Of a DNA stretch of 64,000 nucleotides, positions 57,925 through 64,000 are shown piece by piece. Position numbers and translations under genes: made by a program. This stretch comes from Pseudomonas capsici (GTDB lineage Bacteria > Pseudomonadota > Gammaproteobacteria > Pseudomonadales > Pseudomonadaceae), in the NCBI RefSeq assembly GCF_017165765.1, contig NZ_JAFGZD010000004.1:336313-400312 (forward strand), in the 5' to 3' direction. Under the pieces are notes generated by a model. The model had not been told where the DNA came from and searched no databases. It saw only the letters and a list, made by a program, of their open reading frames with translations. Every line of letters starts with the position of its first letter. The first letter of the stretch is position 1.

Positions 57925-59322
57925 TTATTCCTGGGGCTCAAGGGCCTTGGCTGGGCGCTCGAGGTTTTCCTTGATGGCGATCGTCTTTTCCTCCGGTATC
58001 AACAGGCACATGACGATGGCCGTGATTCCGCCGCTGGTGATTGCCGAGTCGAACAGGTTCTGTACCAGTTGTGGCATGTGATGCAGCAGCGTGGGCTGTG
58101 CAGCAATGCCCAGACCGACACCGAACGAAGTGGCAATGATCAGCATGCTGCGTCGGTCCAGTGGTGCCTGGGCAAGAATGCGCACGCCCGCTGCCGCGAC
58201 GCTGCCGAACATCACCAGTGTCGCGCCGCCAAGCACGGGCTTGGGGATCTGTTGCACCACTGCGCCGATGGTCGGGAACAGGCCAAGCATGAACAGCACC
58301 ACGCCTATATAGAGACCGACATAGCGACTGGCGACACCGGTCAACTGGATCACGCCGTTGTTCTGGGCAAAGGTGGTGTTGGGGAAGGCGCTGAACGTGG
58401 CGGCAATCATGCAACTGACACCATCGCCCAGCACGCCGCCCTTTAGCCGCGATACATAACTCGGGCCGCTGATGGGCTGGCGGGCCAGCATGCAGTTGGC
58501 GGTCAGGTCGCCCACGGTTTCGATGCTGCTGATCAGATAGATCAGCGCGACGGGCAGGAAAGCTGTCCAGTCGAAGCTGAAGCCGAATTTGAACGGGACC
58601 GGCACACTGATCAGTGGCAGGTCGAGAATGGGGTGTGGAACCAGTTTGCCGCTCATCCACGCAGCGACGCTGCCCACCGCCAGGCCAATGATGATCGCGG
58701 ACAGACGAACCCAGGGCGTGCGGGATCGGTTGAGTGCAATGATGATGGCGAGCACGAAGATGCCCAGAGCCAGATTGATGGGGGCCCCGAAGTCCGGTGC
58801 GTTGAAGCCGCCTCCCAGATCCGTGACGCCGACCTTGATCAGGCTGATGCCGATCAGGGTAATGACAATACCGGTAACGAGGGGCGTAATGACGCGCCGC
58901 AACTGGCCAATGAAGCGGCTGAGCACTACCTGCACCAGGGCACCGAAGAAGCAGACGCCGAAGATCATCGCCATGATGTCTTCCGGGCTGCCGCCGCGTT
59001 GCTTGACGATAAAGCCGGCGGACAGCACGGCGCCGAGAAAGGCGAAGCTGGTACCTTGCAGGCAGATCATGCCTGCGCCGATGCCGAACGGGCGACGGGC
59101 CTGAATAAAGGTTCCGACGCCGGAAACCATCAGGGCCATGCTGATCAGGTACGGCATGTAAGCGCCCAGTCCCAGTGCCGAACCGATAATCAAGGGCGGG
59201 GTAATGATGCCGACGAAACTGGCGAGCACGTGTTGCAGAGCAGCGAGTATGGCCGTTACGGGTCTGGGGCGATCATCGAGGCCGTAGAGCAGGTCATTGT
59301 TATCGGAGGTATCAGGCTGCAT
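57925..59322 (-). CDS. NCS2-family nucleobase (xanthine/urate) permease
   Basis: A 465-residue nucleobase:cation symporter-2 with about 14 spans. The family signature is [29 protein letters not shown], in which QNNGV lines the substrate site. Sequence of this type favours xanthine or urate over uracil, but this is not certain. The ATG at 59322 ([19 protein letters not shown]) is chosen, although its ribosome site is weak. A TGCAAAAACCTGTCCACT motif lies about 50 bp upstream. Confidence 0.9.
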   Translation of the reverse strand: [465 protein letters not shown]

Positions 59323-59368
59323 GTCGAGCGCTCGGAATGAGGTGTGGTCACGTCTTAGCCAAGCACAT

Positions 59369-59386
59369 TGCAAAAACCTGTCCACT
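59369..59386. promoter_or_regulatory. Candidate purine-transport regulatory motif, copy 3
   Basis: TGCAAAAACCTGTCCACT differs from the 42737 copy at three of 18 positions. It lies between the NCS2 permease gene and bauR. Confidence 0.45.
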
Positions 59387-59499
59387 TGCTCAGATTATTT
59401 TTTATTTCCGTGATGCATTCGTATTCATTTCAAGGAGATAGGCCGTTTAAAGGGCGGTTGAGTCCAGCCGACTCAACCGTTTTCGTCTCTCCTGATGCG

Positions 59500-60420
59500 T
59501 TATCGCGTGGCAGCCAGGCTCTTCAGAAAGCTCTCCAGCACCAAATGAGGGCGACGCCCCTTGCGGGTGACGGAAACCAGACTCAGGTCATAAAACCTCG
59601 ATTCGGGCTTCAAGGTGCGCAGCCTGCCTTGTTGAACCCAGACATTGGCGTAGTGATCCGGCAGATAGCCTATATAGCGGCCGGTCAGGATCAGAAAGGC
59701 CATGCCTTCGCGATCCGATGCGCTGGCGGTAAACCTGAGTGCCTGATAATGAGGCTGTATATCGACCGGCAAGCGGAAGGTGGGGGCAATGGCTTCCTGA
59801 ACGGCAATGCGTTCATCTTCGAGTTCGGTATCGTTTGCATAAAACAGGGGATGACCGACCGCGCAGTACAGCAGGGAGCGCTCGCTATATAAAGGCTGGT
59901 ATTCAAGACCGGGCAGGGCATTGGTCTGAGGTACGACGCCGACATGCAGGCTGCCATCGAGCACACCTTGCTCCACTTCGGAGGGGGAGAGCATGCGGAT
60001 GTTGATATGCACGTCCGGGCCGCGCTCTTTCAATTGCGACAGGGCATTGGTGATACGCATGTGCGGCAGGGTCACCAGGTTATCCGTCACGCCGATATTC
60101 AGCTCTCCGCGCAGGTGCTGGTGCAGGCCGTTGACCTCGGTGCGAAAACTCTCAAGCGCACTGAGCAACTGCAAGGACGACTGATAGACCTCCCGGCCTT
60201 CATCCGTTACCGAAAAGCCGGCTCGGCCTCGCTGACACAGGCGCAAACCAAGGCGCTGTTCGAGGTCGCTCATTTGTTGACTTATGGCCGAACGGCCAAT
60301 GCCGAGTACGCTTTCGGCAGCTGAGAAACCTCCGGCTTCTACTACGCTTTTGAAGATACGCAACAGGCGGATATCGAAGTCACTGACTTGTGCCAAGGGA
60401 TCGGGGCGGCGAATGCTCAT
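59500..60420 (-). CDS. bauR: LysR-family regulator BauR
   Basis: A 306-residue LysR regulator with the winged helix DFDIRLLRIFKSVVEAGGFSAAESVLGIGRSAISQQMSDLEQRLG. It is divergent from bauA, as in the bauRABCD locus of P. aeruginosa, where BauR activates beta-alanine catabolism. The assignment rests on this position and on family likeness. Confidence 0.82.
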   Translation of the reverse strand: MSIRRPDPLAQVSDFDIRLLRIFKSVVEAGGFSAAESVLGIGRSAISQQMSDLEQRLGLRLCQRGRAGFSVTDEGREVYQSSLQLLSALESFRTEVNGLHQHLRGELNIGVTDNLVTLPHMRITNALSQLKERGPDVHINIRMLSPSEVEQGVLDGSLHVGVVPQTNALPGLEYQPLYSERSLLYCAVGHPLFYANDTELEDERIAVQEAIAPTFRLPVDIQPHYQALRFTASASDREGMAFLILTGRYIGYLPDHYANVWVQQGRLRTLKPESRFYDLSLVSVTRKGRRPHLVLESFLKSLAATR

Positions 60421-60422
60421 TG

Positions 60423-60443
60423 TTTAGTAATCGCTTAACTAAA
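60423..60443. promoter_or_regulatory. Dyad in the bauR-bauA intergenic region
   Basis: TTTAGT-N9-ACTAAA is a 6-bp dyad containing a T-N11-A core. It begins 3 bp from the bauR start and lies 88 bp before bauA. It is a plausible BauR autoregulatory site. Confidence 0.5.
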
Positions 60444-60530
60444 GATTGTAAAAGTTGGATTTTTCAAACCTTATTGCCGTGTCACCTTGACTGTAATTGC
60501 TCCAATAACACACCTTACGAGGCTCGTTGC

Positions 60531-61877
60531 ATGAACGCGTTCGAAGTGTCTGATGTGCCTTCGGCCACCCAATTGAAGCTAGATGCTCATTGGATGCCTT
60601 ATACCGCCAACCGCAATTTTCAACGCGATCCGCGAATGATCGTTGCAGCTCATGGCAGCCATCTGATTGACGACAAGGGACGCACGATATACGACGGGCT
60701 TTCCGGGCTTTGGACCTGTGGCGCCGGACATACCCGCACGGAAATACAGGAAGCTGTTTCCAGGCAACTGAGCGTGCTGGATTACTCACCCGGTTTTCAG
60801 TTCGGCCATCCGCTGTCGTTCCAGCTTGCGGAAAAGATCACCGATTTGACGCCGGGCAATCTGAATCACGTTTTCTATACCAACTCCGGCTCCGAGTGCG
60901 CCGATACCGCCGTGAAAATGGTACGTGCCTACTGGCGCCTCAAAGGTCAGTCGACCAAGACCAAAATGATCGGTCGTGCTCGTGGCTATCACGGCGTGAA
61001 TATCGCAGGTACCAGCCTTGGGGGCGTTAACGGTAACCGCAAGATGTTTGGTCAGTTGCTGGATGTCGATCACCTGCCGCACACCCTGCTGGCCAGCAAC
61101 GCATTTTCCAGAGGAATGCCCGAGGCCGGAGGTATTGCGCTGGCCGATGAAATGCTCAAGCTGATCGAACTGCACGATGCCTCTAATATTGCCGCTGTCA
61201 TCGTTGAGCCGATGGCCGGTTCGGCCGGTGTTATCGTTCCTCCCCAGGGGTATCTCAAGCGCCTGCGTGAAATATGCGACCAGCACAATATCCTGCTGAT
61301 CTTCGACGAAGTCATTACCGGCTTCGGGCGCACAGGCTCCATGTTTGGTGCCGACAGTTTCGGCGTTACGCCTGACCTGATGTGCATTGCCAAGCAGGTT
61401 ACCAATGGGGCCATTCCCATGGGCGCCGTGATTGCCAGCAGCGAAATCTATCAAACCTTCATGAATCAGGCCACGCCGGAGTATGCCGTGGAGTTTCCCC
61501 ATGGCTATACCTACTCCGCTCACCCGGTCGCCTGTGCTGCTGGCCTGGCGGCGCTGGAGTTGTTGCAGCGTGAGAATCTGGTCCAGCAGGTCGCTGAAAC
61601 CGCTCCGCACTTTGAAAACCTGCTGCACGGTATCAAAGGCACGAAGAACGTCGTCGATATCCGTAACTACGGTCTGGCGGGTGCCATTCAGATCGCGCCT
61701 CGGGATGGCGATGCCATCGTTCGTCCGTTCGAGGCCGCGATGAAGTTGTGGCAGGCCGGGTTCTATGTGCGCTTTGGTGGCGACACCCTGCAGTTCGGGC
61801 CAACCTTCAATTGCAAGACGCAAGACCTGGATCGGTTGTTCGATGCCGTAGGTGAAGCGCTTAACCTGATTGACTGA
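60531..61877 (+). CDS. bauA: Beta-alanine--pyruvate aminotransferase
   Basis: A 448-residue class III aminotransferase, the length of PA0132, which transfers the amino group of beta-alanine to pyruvate to give malonic semialdehyde and alanine. The PLP lysine is Lys288 in CIAKQVTNGAIPMGAV, and IFDEVITGFGRTG carries the pyridine-binding Asp. The ATG at 60531 (MNAFEVSDVPSATQLKLDAHWMPYTANR) fits the family start. It is followed after 51 bp by bauC. Confidence 0.94.
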   Translation: MNAFEVSDVPSATQLKLDAHWMPYTANRNFQRDPRMIVAAHGSHLIDDKGRTIYDGLSGLWTCGAGHTRTEIQEAVSRQLSVLDYSPGFQFGHPLSFQLAEKITDLTPGNLNHVFYTNSGSECADTAVKMVRAYWRLKGQSTKTKMIGRARGYHGVNIAGTSLGGVNGNRKMFGQLLDVDHLPHTLLASNAFSRGMPEAGGIALADEMLKLIELHDASNIAAVIVEPMAGSAGVIVPPQGYLKRLREICDQHNILLIFDEVITGFGRTGSMFGADSFGVTPDLMCIAKQVTNGAIPMGAVIASSEIYQTFMNQATPEYAVEFPHGYTYSAHPVACAAGLAALELLQRENLVQQVAETAPHFENLLHGIKGTKNVVDIRNYGLAGAIQIAPRDGDAIVRPFEAAMKLWQAGFYVRFGGDTLQFGPTFNCKTQDLDRLFDAVGEALNLID

Positions 61878-61928
61878 TCGTCGGGTTTCATACCGCCGAT
61901 AGACACGAGTTTTCTGGAGCCATTTTGC

Positions 61929-63422
61929 ATGAGCAGCATCCAACACTTGATTCACGGTGAGCTCACTTCCGATAACGGACGTACCGCCGATGTTTTCAAC
62001 CCGTCTACAGGTCAGGCTATTCATAAAGTCGCCCTGGCCAGTCGTGAAACCGTGCAGCAAGCCATCGACTCGGCCAAGGCCGCTTTCCCGGCCTGGCGCA
62101 ATACGCCGGCAGCCAAGCGCGCCCAGATCATGTTTCGTTTCAAGCAATTGCTGGAGCAGAACGAGGCGCGTATTGCCCAGCTCATCAGCGAAGAACACGG
62201 CAAGACGCTGGAAGATGCATCAGGTGAGTTGAAGCGCGGAATCGAAAACGTCGAATACGCCAGTGCCGCGCCGGAAATCCTCAAGGGCGAATACAGCCGT
62301 AATGTCGGGCCGAACATCGATGCCTGGTCGGACTTCCAGCCACTGGGGATCGTTGCCGGTATCACGCCGTTCAACTTCCCGGCCATGGTTCCGCTGTGGA
62401 TGTACCCTCTGGCCATTGCCTGCGGTAACTGCTTCATTCTCAAACCTTCGGAGCGTGATCCGAGTTCGACCTTACTGATTGCACAGTTACTGCATGAAGC
62501 CGGTTTGCCCAAGGGTGTTCTCAACGTGGTGCATGGCGACAAGGTGGCCGTCGATGCGCTGATCGAGGCTCCGGAGGTCAAGGCGCTGAGTTTCGTGGGC
62601 TCCACACCGATTGCCGAGTACATCTATAAGGAAGGCGCTGCACGAGGCAAGCGTGTCCAGGCGTTGGGTGGTGCAAAGAACCATGCGGTATTGATGCCCG
62701 ATGCCGATCTGGATAATGCGGTCAGTGCTCTGATGGGCGCAGCCTACGGTTCGTGCGGCGAGCGCTGCATGGCAATTTCGGTTGCGGTCTGTGTGGGCGA
62801 TCAGATTGCCGATGCCCTGGTGGCCAAGCTGGTCCCGCAGATCAAGAGCCTGAAAATCGGTGCTGGCACCAGTTGCGGCCTGGATATGGGGCCTCTGGTA
62901 ACCGGGCAGCATCGCGATAAAGTCAGTGGCTATATAGAAGACGGTATTCAGTCCGGCGCAACGCTGGTTGTCGATGGGCGTGATATCCGCATTGCGGGTC
63001 ATGAAGAAGGTTTCTTCATGGGCGGTTGCCTGTTTGATCGCGTGACGCCGCAGATGCGTATCTATAAAGAGGAGATCTTCGGGCCTGTACTGTGCATCGT
63101 GCGCGTCGATAGTCTTGAGCAGGCGATGCAACTGATCAACGAGCATGAATACGGCAACGGTACTTGCATCTTCACACGCGATGGTGAAGCGGCCCGTTTG
63201 TTCTGCGATGAAATTGAAGTCGGTATGGTCGGGGTCAATGTGCCGCTGCCGGTGCCGGTCGCCTATCACAGCTTCGGTGGCTGGAAGCGCTCACTGTTTG
63301 GTGATCTGCATGCCTATGGCCCGGATGGCGTGCGCTTCTATACCCGCCGCAAGGCCATCACCCAGCGCTGGCCGCAGCGGGCCAGTCATGAAGCATCGCA
63401 GTTTGCTTTCCCGAGTCTGTAA
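61929..63422 (+). CDS. bauC: Methylmalonate/malonate-semialdehyde dehydrogenase (acylating)
   Basis: A 497-residue aldehyde dehydrogenase of the CoA-acylating MMSDH group. The catalytic cysteine is Cys280 in CGERCMAIS. FNFPAMVPLWMYPLAIACGN and the C-terminal SLFGDLHAYGPDGVRFYTRRKAITQRWP are diagnostic. In the bau pathway it converts malonic semialdehyde to acetyl-CoA. It follows bauA on the same strand, and bauB, which separates the two in P. aeruginosa, is absent. Confidence 0.92.
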   Translation: MSSIQHLIHGELTSDNGRTADVFNPSTGQAIHKVALASRETVQQAIDSAKAAFPAWRNTPAAKRAQIMFRFKQLLEQNEARIAQLISEEHGKTLEDASGELKRGIENVEYASAAPEILKGEYSRNVGPNIDAWSDFQPLGIVAGITPFNFPAMVPLWMYPLAIACGNCFILKPSERDPSSTLLIAQLLHEAGLPKGVLNVVHGDKVAVDALIEAPEVKALSFVGSTPIAEYIYKEGAARGKRVQALGGAKNHAVLMPDADLDNAVSALMGAAYGSCGERCMAISVAVCVGDQIADALVAKLVPQIKSLKIGAGTSCGLDMGPLVTGQHRDKVSGYIEDGIQSGATLVVDGRDIRIAGHEEGFFMGGCLFDRVTPQMRIYKEEIFGPVLCIVRVDSLEQAMQLINEHEYGNGTCIFTRDGEAARLFCDEIEVGMVGVNVPLPVPVAYHSFGGWKRSLFGDLHAYGPDGVRFYTRRKAITQRWPQRASHEASQFAFPSL

Positions 63423-63430
63423 ATAATGAG

Positions 63431-63468
63431 CGCTGGGGATCGTCTTCTTTATTGGACGGTCCCCAGTG
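63431..63468 (+). terminator. Terminator-like hairpin after bauC
   Basis: A 14-bp stem (63431-63444 with 63455-63468, two G-T wobbles) surrounds a 10-base loop and is followed by TTTATT. It separates the bau genes from the rRNA promoters. Confidence 0.75.
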
Positions 63469-63515
63469 TTTATTGGGGGTAGCAGAGTTTTATGACAGTG
63501 TTTTGAAATTAAGTG

Positions 63516-63543
63516 TTGACGGACGATTTAATCTCTCTATAAT
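63516..63543 (+). promoter_or_regulatory. rRNA operon promoter 1
   Basis: -35 TTGACG and -10 TATAAT with a 16-bp spacer form a strong sigma-70 promoter reading toward the rRNA operon. Confidence 0.85.
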
Positions 63544-63675
63544 TCGCCCCACTTTCGGCGCAGACGGAACTGAAAAAGCCTTGTAAATCAATAGTTTGCA
63601 AGTGTTTAACGGTTCATTGAGTCAGTCTGGAAGGGCTTCGGTCGCGGTTGGATCGACAGCGGTACGAGAAAGGGT

Positions 63676-63703
63676 TTGACACCACCTCCGGGTGCTGTAG
63701 AAT
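63676..63703 (+). promoter_or_regulatory. rRNA operon promoter 2
   Basis: -35 TTGACA and -10 TAGAAT with a 16-bp spacer, followed by a TCGCCTCC discriminator. Confidence 0.85.
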
Positions 63704-63793
63704 TCGCCTCCCGCTGACGAGCAGCGCGAAGTTGATCGAAGCGCAAGTGGTTGAAGTTGCAAAGGAAACTTTGAAACTTGTTGAAATAACCGC

Positions 63794-63821
63794 TTGACAG
63801 ATTCAGAGGTCGCTGTAGAAT
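63794..63821 (+). promoter_or_regulatory. rRNA operon promoter 3
   Basis: -35 TTGACA and -10 TAGAAT with a 16-bp spacer, followed by a GC-rich discriminator (GCGCGCC) of the kind linked to stringent control. Confidence 0.88.
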
Positions 63822-63855
63822 GCGCGCCTCGGTTGAGACGAAAGGTTCAGCCAAC

Positions 63856-63866
63856 GCTCTTTAACA
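63856..63866 (+). promoter_or_regulatory. boxA antitermination site of the rRNA leader
   Basis: GCTCTTTAACA matches the boxA consensus bound by NusB-S10 in rRNA leaders. The region from here to 64000 is 16S leader; the mature 16S start (AACTGAAGAGTTTGATC) is not reached. Confidence 0.85.
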
Positions 63867-64000
63867 ACTGAATCAAGCAATTCGTGTGGGTGCTTGTGGC
63901 GTAAGACTGAGGTCAACAGATTGTCAGCAACGCAAGTTACTCCGCGAGAAATCAAAGATGTAACCAACGATTGCTGAGCCAAGTTTAGGGTTTTCTCAAA

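Noticed and set aside
63606..63854. 82-codon minus-strand open frame near the rRNA promoters
   Set aside because: It spans two of the rRNA promoters on the opposite strand and has no family likeness.

Overview
The window is a piece of a fluorescent Pseudomonas chromosome, most likely from the P. syringae group. The base composition is GC-rich. The first 28 kb keep the gene order of P. aeruginosa PA0584-PA0609 (cca, spoVR-yeaH-prkA, glpE, apaH, apaG, rsmA, pdxA, surA, lptD, amgK, murU, agtSR, agt ABC transporter, rpe, gph, trpE). Intergenic repeats are of Pseudomonas REP type. The right edge is the promoter and leader of a ribosomal RNA operon. I saw no prophage, insertion sequence, CRISPR array, tRNA gene or obvious pseudogene. 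All names rest on reading the translations and on remembered family knowledge; no search was run.

Left block (1-28.3 kb, mostly core functions). On the minus strand are a cca gene cut by the window edge, the stress-kinase module prkA-yeaH-spoVR, glpE, and a tightly overlapped chain lptD-surA-pdxA-rsmA-apaG-apaH that joins outer-membrane biogenesis, vitamin B6 synthesis, ribosome maturation and Ap4A hydrolysis. On the plus strand are the cell-wall recycling pair amgK-murU with a J-domain protein, the AgtS/AgtR two-component system with a four-gene ABC transporter (expected ligands 4-aminobutyrate, 5-aminovalerate or peptidoglycan sugar), and rpe-gph-trpE. No trpGDC follows trpE.

Middle block (28.3-39.5 kb, accessory). 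It holds a YfeH-type transporter divergent from an AraC regulator, a RIO-type kinase, a copper module (cueR-copA, a small secreted protein of unknown function, copZ) with two CueR-type operators, a Bcr/CflA exporter, a quinone oxidoreductase divergent from a LysR regulator, and an ArsR-type regulator behind a 445-bp gene-free stretch.

Purine region (39.5-59.3 kb). Purine uptake and salvage genes are spread out here: adenosine deaminase, a 2-oxoglutarate/Fe(II) oxygenase, a BMP-type binding protein, 8-oxoguanine deaminase, a nucleoside-type ABC transporter (two permeases and a double ATPase), a RutR-like TetR regulator and an NCS2 permease. Unrelated modules sit between them: fecBCDE iron-citrate-type uptake, a DsbA-like protein, a cation/proton antiporter, a higBA toxin-antitoxin pair, an SDR-MerR-membrane protein cluster and a YigZ protein. 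Three purine transport genes share a TGCAAAAAA-type motif upstream, which is the most interesting unexplained signal I found.

Right end (59.5-64 kb). bauR, bauA and bauC form a beta-alanine catabolic locus. It is followed by a hairpin terminator and three tandem rRNA promoters with identical 16-bp spacers. The 16S gene itself begins beyond the window.
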